A stretch of 64,000 bases of DNA from Bacteroidia bacterium (GTDB lineage: Bacteria > Bacteroidota > Bacteroidia > J057), in assembly GCA_041391665.1 (NCBI GenBank), contig JAWKNO010000002.1, positions 124,001 through 188,000 on the forward strand, read 5' to 3'. How positions within the stretch are numbered: position 1 is the stretch's first letter; every line of letters starts with the position of its first letter. Of this stretch, positions 26,540 through 35,378 are shown one piece after another. The notes beneath the pieces are model-generated. The model was not told the origin of the DNA and searched no databases. It was given only the letters and a program-made list of their open reading frames with translations. Both the position numbers and the translations under genes were made by a program.

Positions 26540-27877
26540 ATGCAATCAACCTTTCACTATATGCTGTACTTCGTTCGGATTTTCTGTATTATTTCGCTTA
26601 CCTATCTGTTCTCTGTTTCTCTGTTTGCTCAGGGGGATACAAAAATAACAGCCGGTATTGTCAGCTATGAATCTCAGGATTATGAGAAAGCTGCTTCTCT
26701 GCTGGAAGAGGGGCTGGGGGTACCGGAAGTATTAAAACCGGATAATCTTGCTGCCGGACATTATTATCTGGGCATGACCTATGTGCGGTTATATCAGGCT
26801 TCTGTTTTAGAGAATAATCCGGCTATTCTCAAAAATTATCCGGAACCTTCCCTCATGGCGTATCACAATTTTCGCCGGTCTCTGGAAACGGATGCCTCCG
26901 GGCGTTGGAAAGAAAAAACACTCGCTCAGATGAATGAGCTTGAGCCCATGCTTACCCAAACGGGGCTTACTTACATGAGTATGGGTACAGGGTCTTCTCT
27001 CTCCGGACGTGAAAAATCGGTGGTATTGACCCTTGCCTTCGACTATTTTGAAGCATTAACGGAGCTTGTTCCCCACGGATATATCAATTACGACCTGTTG
27101 GGACAGGTGCGGCTTGCTCAGAAAGATTCGCTGGGTGCGCTGCGCGACTTCCTGACAGCGATTGATCTCTACAAAAGATTCCCCCCCGAAATGCCGGATT
27201 TGCTTGTGGGATATATTTATTATCGCGCCTCAATCCTCCACCGATATCTGAAAAATGATAAGAAAAAGGCATTGGCTGAATTGCAGGCCGGACTGGCCGT
27301 GCTCGACCAGGAATACGAAAAACTTCAGAAGTGGAGTGGGGGAATGGAAAACCTCCGCGTACAACGAATGGACCGGCAATATAAGGATGCCATCAACAAC
27401 CTGCGGTCGATGGAGCTGGATTTATATCTCAATTCCCCGGATTTATATCCCGAGGCGCAGGCTAAGTTTGAAAAAGCAATCGCAGACGACCCCCAAAATT
27501 ATATGCTCCGTGTAGCTTATGCTTCGCTACTCGAATCGGTCGATATAGATAAAGCCATCTCGCAATACCAGCAGGCAATCGCTTTGGATGATAAGCAGGA
27601 AACGGCATTGTTTAATCTTGGTGCTTTATTGGTCAATAAGGGCATGGTTTTACAACGCCAGTCCAATGAAACTGCTGACGCAAAACTGGCAGTCGAATTA
27701 GCCGGAAAAGGAAATGCGTATTTTCAACAGGCACTTTCCTGGTTGGAAAAAGCATACCTTGTAAAACCCGAAGAACTCAATACCGTCCGCGCCATTCTGC
27801 AAATATCTCTGCAGCTTAATGAAATGGCAACCTATAAAAAATACAAAACAATAGAGGCAAAACTTACGGGACAATAG
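26540..27877 (+). CDS. secreted TPR protein
   Basis: A 445-residue protein. A signal peptide follows the ATG (hydrophobic YFVRIFCIISLTYLFSVSLF, ending near FAQG), predicting a periplasmic location. The rest is helical with TPR pairs: ESQDYEKAASLLEEGL, HYYLGMTYVRLYQ, KDSLGALRDFLTAIDLYKRF, DIDKAISQYQQAIALDDKQE and ALFNLGALLVNKG. No catalytic domain is visible, so it is likely a scaffold or assembly factor. It is monocistronic, preceded by the RNA copy C promoter region on the other strand and followed by a T-rich 220-bp gap to the VWA gene. No specific family recognised. Confidence 0.8.
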   Translation: MQSTFHYMLYFVRIFCIISLTYLFSVSLFAQGDTKITAGIVSYESQDYEKAASLLEEGLGVPEVLKPDNLAAGHYYLGMTYVRLYQASVLENNPAILKNYPEPSLMAYHNFRRSLETDASGRWKEKTLAQMNELEPMLTQTGLTYMSMGTGSSLSGREKSVVLTLAFDYFEALTELVPHGYINYDLLGQVRLAQKDSLGALRDFLTAIDLYKRFPPEMPDLLVGYIYYRASILHRYLKNDKKKALAELQAGLAVLDQEYEKLQKWSGGMENLRVQRMDRQYKDAINNLRSMELDLYLNSPDLYPEAQAKFEKAIADDPQNYMLRVAYASLLESVDIDKAISQYQQAIALDDKQETALFNLGALLVNKGMVLQRQSNETADAKLAVELAGKGNAYFQQALSWLEKAYLVKPEELNTVRAILQISLQLNEMATYKKYKTIEAKLTGQ

Positions 27878-28097
27878 GGTTTTGATAGGCTTTCTCCCAC
27901 TTTTTTTATTTTTTTTTCAAATCACGGATAATTTTTTTTCTTCACATTTGTCCTTTTTTCCCGACAACAAAACCGCCTGAAACAACAGCAGGTGCCCATT
28001 TTGGGCTACACTCCGATGACCAAAAAAGAAAACACATGGTTTTGGAAAGCGTATAGAACTGTATAGAATAACAAACAGACACAGTAATCTTACGCTT

Positions 28098-29579
28098 ATG
28101 AAATCGAATATTTTACTCCTCGCTTTTTTGTTTGTTTCCCTTGGGCTCAGCGCTCAGTATGGCGGAACTTACAGAAGTAACAACGACGACTATTCGTACA
28201 ATGACCATGCAGGCGGCTCTCACTATCACAATGGGAATCGCAGTCAGGAAAAAATTCAAATTGCACTGATACTGGATGTCAGCGGAAGTATGGAAGGATT
28301 GCTCGATCAGGCCCGCTCCCAACTCTGGTACATTGTCAATGGTCTGATGATGGACTACGAATATGGCCGGGGACCCGTGCTGGAAATTGCCCTCTATGAA
28401 TTGGGAAATGAAAATTTAGGCTCCCGCAACGGGTATATGCGCCAGGTCGTACCATTTACCCAAAACCTTGACTGGCTTTCCGAAGAATTGTTTTACCTCC
28501 GTACAGGTGGCCGGTATGAATACTATGGAGAGTCTGTAATGATGGCTATGGACCAGCTCAACTGGAGCCGTCGCCCTTCGGATCTGAAACTGATGTATAT
28601 TGCCGGAAATGAGGATTTTGATCAGGGAAGAGTTGATTTCCGCGATGCTATCAGAATGGCGGTAAGACAAGATGTAATTGTGAATACCATCTATTGTGGC
28701 ACTTACCAGAAAGGGATCAGTTTTGGCTGGAAACGTGCAGCCGACTATGGAAATGGTGATTATATGAATATTGACCACAACTACCATATTCACTATGATC
28801 CTACCCCACAGGATAACTACTATTATGAAATGAATACCCGGCTGAATGCTACCTATATTCCTTATGGATCCAACGGACGGAAATTTCAGGAGCGGCAGCT
28901 TGAGCAGGACCGGAACGCCAACCGCTATGGAAAGGTAAACCAGTCTCAGCGTACGCTTACCAAAGCTTCCAATAGCTACCGCAATGAAGAATGGGATCTG
29001 ATTGATGCGATTGATGCAGGTATTGTCAGTATTGAAAACATTTCGCCTAATGACCTTCCTTCTGAAATGCGCAACATGAGTGTTCCCCAGAGAAAAAACT
29101 ATATCGCTCAGAAAAAAGCAGAACGGGTACGTATTCAGTCTGACATTCGCTCCGCAGCCAAACAGAATGTACAAACGGAAGTGAAAACCCAACCCGTACG
29201 GACACCTGCTTCTACACAGGGAACGACCATGCAAAAACCGCAGCCACAGGTAGAAGAAGCACAGACTTTTGATAAGGCAATTATTCAGTCCGTGAAAAAA
29301 CGTCAGATGGAATCAGGAAGTGTACGCCAAAGTCCTGTAGAACAAAAACCTGCACAGGTAGAACTGAAAAAGCAGGAAGTTGAACAAAGACCTTCCGTAC
29401 AAAAGCTGCCTGAAGTGCAAAGACAGCCCGCACCGGTTGAGCAAAATAAGGTGCAAAAAATGGAAGAAGAAAAGCCCAAAGTGGAAGAAAAACCGAAAAT
29501 GGAAGAACAAACCGGAACAGCGCCCCGCAGAACAATCCAATCACAGGAGCAGATTCGCCAGCGCGTACGGCAGTTCTGA
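28098..29579 (+). CDS. secreted VWA-domain protein with charged Gln/Pro-rich tail
   Basis: A 493-residue protein. The signal peptide (ILLLAFLFVSLGLSAQ) is followed by a Gly/Asn/His-rich spacer, then a von Willebrand factor A domain (residues of about 52-235) with an intact metal-ion-dependent adhesion site DVSGSMEG (Asp60, Ser62, Ser64). The domain is followed by a region rich in Tyr/Asn/Asp. The last 140 residues are low complexity, dominated by Gln, Lys, Glu and Pro with repeated VE(Q/E)KP-like words. The tail suggests an extended, wall- or polyanion-interacting segment. It ends in a clear terminator. Partners cannot be inferred because both neighbours are separate units. Confidence 0.82.
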   Translation: MKSNILLLAFLFVSLGLSAQYGGTYRSNNDDYSYNDHAGGSHYHNGNRSQEKIQIALILDVSGSMEGLLDQARSQLWYIVNGLMMDYEYGRGPVLEIALYELGNENLGSRNGYMRQVVPFTQNLDWLSEELFYLRTGGRYEYYGESVMMAMDQLNWSRRPSDLKLMYIAGNEDFDQGRVDFRDAIRMAVRQDVIVNTIYCGTYQKGISFGWKRAADYGNGDYMNIDHNYHIHYDPTPQDNYYYEMNTRLNATYIPYGSNGRKFQERQLEQDRNANRYGKVNQSQRTLTKASNSYRNEEWDLIDAIDAGIVSIENISPNDLPSEMRNMSVPQRKNYIAQKKAERVRIQSDIRSAAKQNVQTEVKTQPVRTPASTQGTTMQKPQPQVEEAQTFDKAIIQSVKKRQMESGSVRQSPVEQKPAQVELKKQEVEQRPSVQKLPEVQRQPAPVEQNKVQKMEEEKPKVEEKPKMEEQTGTAPRRTIQSQEQIRQRVRQF

Positions 29580-29616
29580 TAATAAACAGTCTAACCTAAA
29601 TTGAGTAATGTACAAG

Positions 29617-29649
29617 AAGGTCGTTCCAGACAGGAGCGACCTTTTCTTA
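29617..29649. terminator. bidirectional terminator between VWA and CAT-like genes
   Basis: AAGGTCGTTCC (29617-29627) pairs with GGAGCGACCTT (29633-29643), an 11-bp stem with one wobble and a 5-nt loop, followed by TTCTTA on the plus strand. It overlaps the last codon of the minus-strand gene. Confidence 0.7.
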
Positions 29650-30273
29650 TGGTTGGTTTAGCAATTCCTGGAAGCGGTGAAGGTGTTCTCCAACGTGGAA
29701 TCCGTCCATTAAAGCGTGGTGTACATGAATTGATACAGGCATGGTGATTTTTCCTGTTTCGCGTGTGATTTTTCCGAATGAAATTTTAGGGATACAATCC
29801 GGAAAAGAAAATTTTCTGGCATGTGAAATCGCGGTAAACTTTATCCATGGAAGTGAGGAATAGTGAATCACATTTTCGGAAGAATTGGCTGGCTTCAGGC
29901 CGTCACTGTTTCTTACACGTTCTATTTCTTGTTGTGCACCTGTTACAAATGTTGCAAAATCTTCTGCATAGGGAATATAGCTGAAACCAAAAGTGCCATT
30001 GTCACGGTTAATGGTAGAGGAAGCTGCGATTGTATCGTGAATGATCACTTCTTCTCCCACAATCCGGTAGCGAAAAGGCTCGGTTTGGTTTGCTGCTACG
30101 ATGGATTTGTGGAGATAAGAAAGAAAAAACGAAAGGTTATTTTCTTTGGCATGCTGATAAGTCTGCGTACAATCTACTTCTGCACATATACCGAAGAAAG
30201 GTTCTTCAAATTTTCTAAAGAACTGAAAATGTTCTTTTCTGGCCCATGAAGATATGTCCAGTTTTTGAATCAT
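29647..30273 (-). CDS. chloramphenicol acetyltransferase-family protein
   Basis: A 208-residue type A CAT-like acetyltransferase. The family signature HHALMDG is intact (catalytic His186, Asp190), and the FFLSYLHKSIVAANQ and FGFSYIPYAEDF segments fit the trimeric fold. Such chromosomal homologues in Bacteroidota transfer acetyl groups from acetyl-CoA, but many have no proven chloramphenicol activity, so a resistance role is not claimed. Its ATG overlaps the stop of the upstream HAD gene (ATGA), so it is translationally coupled to it. Length is slightly below the usual 213-220 residues with no obvious truncation. Confidence 0.87.
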   Translation of the reverse strand: MIQKLDISSWARKEHFQFFRKFEEPFFGICAEVDCTQTYQHAKENNLSFFLSYLHKSIVAANQTEPFRYRIVGEEVIIHDTIAASSTINRDNGTFGFSYIPYAEDFATFVTGAQQEIERVRNSDGLKPANSSENVIHYSSLPWIKFTAISHARKFSFPDCIPKISFGKITRETGKITMPVSIHVHHALMDGFHVGEHLHRFQELLNQP

Positions 30274-30962
30274 AACGCGATATATTGAAGCGTTTCCCTG
30301 ATATTGGCCAGTTCCCGGAAGTTGGGATGTTCGATGTTTTTCTCTACTTTTTCCAGTTCCCAGGTTGTATGAAAAGGCACGTGGAAGCCGTAGCCCCCAA
30401 TATTCAGGACAGGAAGTATATCGGACTTCAATGAATTGCCGATCATAAGAAATTCGGAGGGGGCAATATCGAGGTGGCGGATGAGTTTTTGGTATTCAGA
30501 TTCCTTTTTTTCAGAGACGATTTCGATGTGATGGAAATATTTGCCCAGTCCTGATTTGATGAGTTTTCTTTCCTGGTCGAGCAGGTCGCCTTTTGTTGCC
30601 ATGACGAGGCGATATTTACCCTGAAGTTGTTGGAGTACTTCTTCTACGCCCTCGATATTTTCGACTTCTTTGTCGAGAAGTGCTTTTCCGTTTTGAATGA
30701 TTTTTTCTATCGCGTGAATGCCAAGGGTTCCGTCGGTGATACGAATGGCGGTTTCGATCATCGAGAGTAAAAAACTTTTCACCCCATAGCCATAGTAGCT
30801 GATGTTCCCGATTTCTGTTTTTAGCAATTCGCGCGAGACGGTATGGTGGGGAAGATAGTCCTCAAGCATATCGCAGAATTGTTTTTCTGCCTCCTGGAAG
30901 TGTGGTTCATTGATCCACAAGGTGTCGTCCGCATCAAATGCAATTACTTTGAGATGGTTCAT
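30270..30962 (-). CDS. HAD-family hydrolase
   Basis: A 230-residue haloacid-dehalogenase-type phosphatase. Motif I is FDADDTLW (nucleophile and acid/base aspartates), motif II VMATKG, a conserved Lys follows in the cap-proximal segment, and motif IV is MIGNSLKSDI. A helical cap inserted after motif I (about residues 20-90) fits subclass I. The ATG at 30962 is chosen because motif I then begins at residue 6; a longer frame adds 22 non-conserved residues reaching into the ABC ATPase gene. It is coupled to the CAT-like gene by a 4-bp overlap and follows the ABC transporter genes by 50 bp. Substrate unknown. Confidence 0.87.
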   Translation of the reverse strand: MNHLKVIAFDADDTLWINEPHFQEAEKQFCDMLEDYLPHHTVSRELLKTEIGNISYYGYGVKSFLLSMIETAIRITDGTLGIHAIEKIIQNGKALLDKEVENIEGVEEVLQQLQGKYRLVMATKGDLLDQERKLIKSGLGKYFHHIEIVSEKKESEYQKLIRHLDIAPSEFLMIGNSLKSDILPVLNIGGYGFHVPFHTTWELEKVEKNIEHPNFRELANIRETLQYIAL

Positions 30963-31011
30963 ACAGGAATGATTGCTATAATTTTTTAAGCGATGGTTTA
31001 CCCAGGATACC

Positions 31012-31809
31012 TTAATCTCCAAGCTCAATCATTTTGTCTTCAATGTGATGAACCAGCTCTGTAAACAACGGGTTTCGTTTCGTGGACCGGTCCCGGTCAA
31101 GGGGAAGATCTACATGGATATGTTCGACAAAATGAGAGGGGGCAGACTTCATAATATAGATATCGTCGGCAAGGTAAACGGCTTCCGAAATATCGTGGGT
31201 GATAAAAACCACCGTAGGGTGAAATTCTGACCAGATTTTGGCAAGCATATCCTGCATTTGCAGGCGGGTTTTGACGTCCAGTGCGCCAAATGGCTCATCC
31301 ATGAGCAGGATTTCCGGGTTGGCCAGCAGACTTCTCGCAATGGCTACCCGTTGTAATTGCCCCCCGGAGAGATTGGGGTACTGGGCATATTTTTTTTCAT
31401 GACCGAGGAGTCCTACACTGCGAATGATTTCCATCGCCTTTTCGTCCCGCTCTTTTTTGGGTACACCTTTATAGCGCAGCCCGAGGGAAACATTATCCAG
31501 AACGCTCATCCAGGGTAGGGAAGAGTACTGCTGAAAAACCATACTTACCCGGTTGTCGGGGCCGACAGGTTTTCCATTTACTTTCACTGTGCCTTCGGTA
31601 GGCTCCTGCAAGCCGGCGATATAGCGGAGAAGTGTTGATTTCCCACAGCCTGACATTCCCAGTATTACCACAAATTCGCCCTGCCCGGGTTTATTTTCAA
31701 TCAGAAGATTTAAATCCTGAATAATATAGGATTTGCCTTCATCATAACTCTGTTTAATATCGCGGAGCTCAATGATATTATCCAGCTCTGTATCGTTAAA
31801 AATGACCAT
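31012..31809 (-). CDS. ABC transporter ATPase, NitT/TauT type
   Basis: A 265-residue ATP-binding subunit resembling SsuB/TauB. Walker A is GMSGCGKSTLLRYIAG, the Q-loop is VFQQYSSLPWMSVLDN, the signature is LSGGQLQRVAIARSL, Walker B is ILLMDEPFGALD, and the H-loop is FITHDISEA. It energises uptake through the permease encoded 35 bp upstream. The gene order binding protein, permease, ATPase on the minus strand is a standard importer operon. Members of this class import taurine, sulfonates, nitrate, thiamine precursors or similar small anions and amines, and the sequence does not say which. Confidence 0.93.
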   Translation of the reverse strand: MVIFNDTELDNIIELRDIKQSYDEGKSYIIQDLNLLIENKPGQGEFVVILGMSGCGKSTLLRYIAGLQEPTEGTVKVNGKPVGPDNRVSMVFQQYSSLPWMSVLDNVSLGLRYKGVPKKERDEKAMEIIRSVGLLGHEKKYAQYPNLSGGQLQRVAIARSLLANPEILLMDEPFGALDVKTRLQMQDMLAKIWSEFHPTVVFITHDISEAVYLADDIYIMKSAPSHFVEHIHVDLPLDRDRSTKRNPLFTELVHHIEDKMIELGD

Positions 31810-31844
31810 GGTGATTAGCTATTTGAATATCAACTGCGACGATA

Positions 31845-32789
31845 TTAGTTTTCTTTGTCCTGTACATATTTGTAAGGGAAAATCAGCCGGTCGAGGAATA
31901 AAAACAGGCGATCCTGCACAATTCCGATCAGGACAATGACAATCAGCACGGCAAAAGCTTTGTCAATCCGGCTTTGCCTCCGGGCGATCCAGATGAGTTC
32001 GCCGATGCCTCCACTCCGGTTGAGCATTTCGGCGATGGTGATATAAGTCCAGGAAATGGCGGTAAGCACACGTATGTCGTCGGAGAGGCGCGAAACTACG
32101 GAAGGGAAATAAACAGTCCGGATTTTTTCCCAGTTGCCTGCACCAAGGGTAAAGACAGTTTTAACATATACTTCATCTACCTCATCAATACGCTGGACAA
32201 CCACAGGTACCAGGTAAACAACGATACCAAAAGCGAGGAATGCCACTTTCATTTCACTTTCTAAACCCAGCCACATCACAAATATACCGGTAACTGCTGT
32301 GAGGGGAATAAATCGCAACGCATCAAACATTCGCCCAAAAAGTCCTCTGAAAAATGGAATCAATCCCAGCATAAATCCAAGCGGGATAGAGATAATAATG
32401 GCAAAGAAATAGCCTAACAGGTTGAGCCAAATGGATTTCAGGCTGTTCCAAATCAGCATGTCCTCAAAATGAAGCTCCTTAAACGACTGCAATACCTTGA
32501 GTGGTGTAGGCAAAACAGGGTACACCTTCTCGGTTGTCAGACCCAAAGCAGCCAGTTCATCACTGGTTTTTGCAAGGAGTTTGTCATAGTCATCCCGGAG
32601 AAGAGAATCATTTTGAAGATAGGTTTTATCTGTGACTGGTGCATTTTCAAGCGGGACCAGTTTTTTTTGTACAAATACTTCGGCAAGCAAAGCCCAGAAG
32701 AGGATCAGGATAATTCCCCCGGCAAAAACCAGTATCCATTTTTCTCTTTTCCCGAGCTCACCGCCCAGTTCAAATAAGGATCGGAACAT
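31845..32789 (-). CDS. ABC transporter permease, NitT/TauT type
   Basis: A 314-residue permease of the BPD_transp_1 family. One N-terminal membrane segment (ILVFAGGIILILFWALLAEV) is followed by a roughly 80-residue extracytoplasmic region unusual for this class, and then about five helices. The cytoplasmic coupling loop is EKIRTVYFPSVVSRLSDDIR. The ATG at 32789 is preferred to a TTG six bases upstream. It starts 6 bp after the stop of the binding-protein gene. The extra N-terminal periplasmic segment may contact the unusual OmpA-fused binding protein, which is inference. Confidence 0.9.
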   Translation of the reverse strand: MFRSLFELGGELGKREKWILVFAGGIILILFWALLAEVFVQKKLVPLENAPVTDKTYLQNDSLLRDDYDKLLAKTSDELAALGLTTEKVYPVLPTPLKVLQSFKELHFEDMLIWNSLKSIWLNLLGYFFAIIISIPLGFMLGLIPFFRGLFGRMFDALRFIPLTAVTGIFVMWLGLESEMKVAFLAFGIVVYLVPVVVQRIDEVDEVYVKTVFTLGAGNWEKIRTVYFPSVVSRLSDDIRVLTAISWTYITIAEMLNRSGGIGELIWIARRQSRIDKAFAVLIVIVLIGIVQDRLFLFLDRLIFPYKYVQDKEN

Positions 32790-32795
32790 AAGCAA

Positions 32796-34334
32796 TTAAT
32801 TGGCGACAAGTTCGAAATCTGTCCTGCGGTTTTGCGAACGTCCTGCCTCGGTACTGTTGTCCGCTACGGGCTTGTTAGGGCCATTTCCGATAACGATAAA
32901 CCGGTTGGCAGGCATGTTGTGTTCTTTTTGCAGATAATCAGCGACAGACTGCGCACGCTTGCGGGAGAGTTCGGTATTCATCTGAGGCGAACCTACATTG
33001 TCGCTATTTCCTTCAATACGGATACGGGAGTTGGAGAATGCCCTGGCGATATCCACAAATTCTTTGTCAATGATATATTTGGCATTTTCGTCGAGGATAA
33101 ACTCTCCGGTGCGGAAACTGATACTTACCCTTTTCGTAGAAATCGCTTCGCGTTTTACATCTTCTGTAGAAGGCGCTGCAAATGATTTTTGTCCTTCTGC
33201 TGCCTGCTCCGGCGTATTGAGGTTGCGGTTGCTGGCTACAGGATCCTGATAGGCGACGAGGCGCCAGCTCGGCACTCTTTCAGGCGCAAACCCCAGTTCT
33301 GCATAGGTGGTTTTCATCTTATTGTATAGCGCTTCGCCGGTTACGCCATTGTATTCAGGATTGAGACCAAAAAAGTCGAGGTTATCACCGTGGGTAGCCA
33401 GCCGCACATTATTGATGGCATTGTAGCAAAAATCTTCGGGCTGCTTGAGTCCTTCTGACAGGATTTTTGCGGCTTTTTGTTTGGCTTCCTCTGAGCTATT
33501 GATTTCTCCGGCACCGATCATCCAGCCTTCATAGAGTTTGGCTACTTTATCACGGTTGGCATCCAGCCATGATTTTTTTGCATAAAATACGTCTGCAATG
33601 ATGTGAGAAGCATTTTTGGTATTTTCAAGAATTTTTGCTCCCGGCACTTTTTCCACACAGTCCTGATCATCAGGGCTCCATACGACTGCCGCATCAACGG
33701 TGCCGGACTTAAAGGCATCTGCTGCATCAATCGCAGAAGGAACCTGTACGATTTCCACGTCCGAAGTTTTGAGGTCTCCGGCTTCGAGCAGCCAGATGAG
33801 GAAGGTATGGGAAGGGCTCATGGGGGCAACGGCAATTTTTTTGCCTTTCAGGTCACTGACATTGTTGATCCCTCGCCGAACGACGATCGCGTCTCCTCCT
33901 CTGGACCAGTCTGCCTGAAATACTACCTGCGGGTCATAGTCTTTAAGCCCTTCAACTTCAGTCGGAAACGCATCAATAGTGGCCCAAAGAAGGTTTACCT
34001 CATCCGCCTTAAATGCTTCCCTTGAAGCGTCGTAATCATCCAGTACTTTAAAGTTGACCAGTAAACCGTAATCTTTATAAAACCGCGAAGCTTCACTGGC
34101 TTCAAATCCTTCGTTGAAGTATTGCCCGCCTGCATATCCTCCCCAGGTTACTACTCCAATATTAATGACATCTGCATCTTTTGCATGATGGGTGCCTTCT
34201 GCTTTGTCTTTGGGAATGAGATTGTCAAAAAAACCCGACTTTTTCATTTTGGAAAGTCCAAAAACAATTCCTGCAACGACAAAAAGAAAAATCAGGAATT
34301 TTGAAAAATTAGTGAGTTTAAACGTTGTTGCCAT
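32796..34334 (-). CDS. ABC substrate-binding protein fused to an OmpA peptidoglycan-binding domain
   Basis: A 512-residue fusion. An uncleaved-looking N-terminal helix (FLIFLFVVAGIVFGLS) anchors it in the inner membrane. Residues of about 50-370 form a NitT/TauT-type periplasmic binding domain (INIGVVTWGGYAGGQYFNEG; LKGKKIAVAPMSPSHTFLIW; GTVDAAVVWSPDD). Residues of about 405-510 are an OmpA C-terminal domain (SFRTGEFILDENAKYI; RIEGNSDNVGSPQMNTELS; RKRAQSVADYL; GRSQNRRTDFELV). OmpA domains bind diaminopimelate in peptidoglycan, so this binding protein would be fixed between inner membrane and cell wall. It heads the importer operon, with a promoter-like TATATTTG 66-73 bp upstream. A wall-linked binding protein may report on wall state rather than only import a solute. 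Confidence 0.92.
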   Translation of the reverse strand: MATTFKLTNFSKFLIFLFVVAGIVFGLSKMKKSGFFDNLIPKDKAEGTHHAKDADVINIGVVTWGGYAGGQYFNEGFEASEASRFYKDYGLLVNFKVLDDYDASREAFKADEVNLLWATIDAFPTEVEGLKDYDPQVVFQADWSRGGDAIVVRRGINNVSDLKGKKIAVAPMSPSHTFLIWLLEAGDLKTSDVEIVQVPSAIDAADAFKSGTVDAAVVWSPDDQDCVEKVPGAKILENTKNASHIIADVFYAKKSWLDANRDKVAKLYEGWMIGAGEINSSEEAKQKAAKILSEGLKQPEDFCYNAINNVRLATHGDNLDFFGLNPEYNGVTGEALYNKMKTTYAELGFAPERVPSWRLVAYQDPVASNRNLNTPEQAAEGQKSFAAPSTEDVKREAISTKRVSISFRTGEFILDENAKYIIDKEFVDIARAFSNSRIRIEGNSDNVGSPQMNTELSRKRAQSVADYLQKEHNMPANRFIVIGNGPNKPVADNSTEAGRSQNRRTDFELVAN

Positions 34335-34399
34335 AAATATTGAGATGTGTGGTTTAGTTTTTATTGTCCGGTTGGCCGGTTTTTATAAAAGATTGCTTT

Positions 34400-34407
34400 C
34401 AAATATA
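34400..34407 (-). promoter_or_regulatory. -7 box upstream of the OmpA-fused binding protein
   Basis: Minus-strand TATATTTG matches TAnnTTTG; the predicted leader is about 59 nt and contains a CCGG...CCGG hairpin. The -33 element is poor, so read-through from the coiled-coil gene is also possible. Confidence 0.45.
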
Positions 34408-34427
34408 AATGTTGGAACTGGGTAAAC

Positions 34428-35285
34428 CTATGGTTCAATATCCAGGTCTTCTTCGAGTGGGTTTACGGCTTTGGTCGTCAGGTATTCGCGCATGTTTTTT
34501 ACATCCTGATCTATTTTTCCTTTGATCATGTCGAAAGTGTTGGCAAACTCAAGCTCCGCCAATGCAACAGTTTCTGCATATTGCTCTGTCTGTGCCATCT
34601 CTACAATCATCTGACGCTGGGTTTCGTCGATTTCCTGCGTGAGCTTCTGGATCTGTTCTTTTTTAGTTTTAATGCTTTTCTCCAGTGACTCTACAGCTTT
34701 TTTTCTGTTCACCAGCTTGTCCTGCATCTGTTTCAATACAGTCTGGTTGAATTTATCTCTTGTTTTATTGAGCACATCGACATAATGCCGTGCAGATTCG
34801 ATCAGCTTGTACACATTGGTTCCCATGGCCGATACAACTGCATACGCTGACTTATAGCGGGTTTCTTCATCCGCAGTAATTTTGGTCAATGCCTCCAGTG
34901 ATTCCTTAAATTCCAGATAGTCAAACCCTTCCTGGTTATTCTGCTGCATGGCCTTGAAGAGCACATCCGCATATTCCTGATTGATTTTTTTTGCCGGTGG
35001 TTTGGGTTTCGGGGGGGGCGCTGCAGTTTTGATGATTTCTTTTAGTTCCGGAGATGCTGACACGACATTTTTTTCCATCGGTTCTATTTCCGGAAAATCG
35101 GGTTTTGGGGATTCTTTGGGCTGCTCTTTTTTGATGATCGGATTTGGCCGGGGCGTCGGAGCAACCGGTTTCTGATTCATCGGTTTAGGCGACGGGTTTT
35201 TTTTGTCGAATGCAGGAGGTGTTTCGATCTCCGTTTCGTCAACTATAAAAAGGCTCTTCAGGCTGTTTAGAAATTTTTTGGCCAT
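34428..35285 (-). CDS. proline-rich coiled-coil protein next to the OmpA-fused ABC system
   Basis: A 285-residue cytoplasmic-looking protein without signal peptide or membrane helix. Residues of about 20-95 are Pro/Lys/Glu-rich and disordered, with repeated short PxP words. Residues of about 100-275 are helical, with a long coiled coil (LVNRKKAVESLEKSIKTKKE, then EQIQKLTQEIDETQRQMIVE). It ends in an acidic tail. I do not recognise the family. It is encoded 93 bp upstream of the OmpA-fused binding protein on the same strand, so a structural or regulatory partnership with that transporter is plausible but unproven. Confidence 0.75.
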   Translation of the reverse strand: MAKKFLNSLKSLFIVDETEIETPPAFDKKNPSPKPMNQKPVAPTPRPNPIIKKEQPKESPKPDFPEIEPMEKNVVSASPELKEIIKTAAPPPKPKPPAKKINQEYADVLFKAMQQNNQEGFDYLEFKESLEALTKITADEETRYKSAYAVVSAMGTNVYKLIESARHYVDVLNKTRDKFNQTVLKQMQDKLVNRKKAVESLEKSIKTKKEQIQKLTQEIDETQRQMIVEMAQTEQYAETVALAELEFANTFDMIKGKIDQDVKNMREYLTTKAVNPLEEDLDIEP

Positions 35286-35378
35286 TTTATGGGCGTATTT
35301 GCAGCAGACACTTTGTATTTGCAGGGTTAATATCCAAAGAATCCCCCAAAAAAACTAAAAACTGGCGTTTGAAACGTT

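Noticed and set aside
29647..30273. Chloramphenicol resistance gene
   Set aside because: The CAT motif is intact, but it is a coupled chromosomal homologue with no mobile context, so resistance is not claimed.
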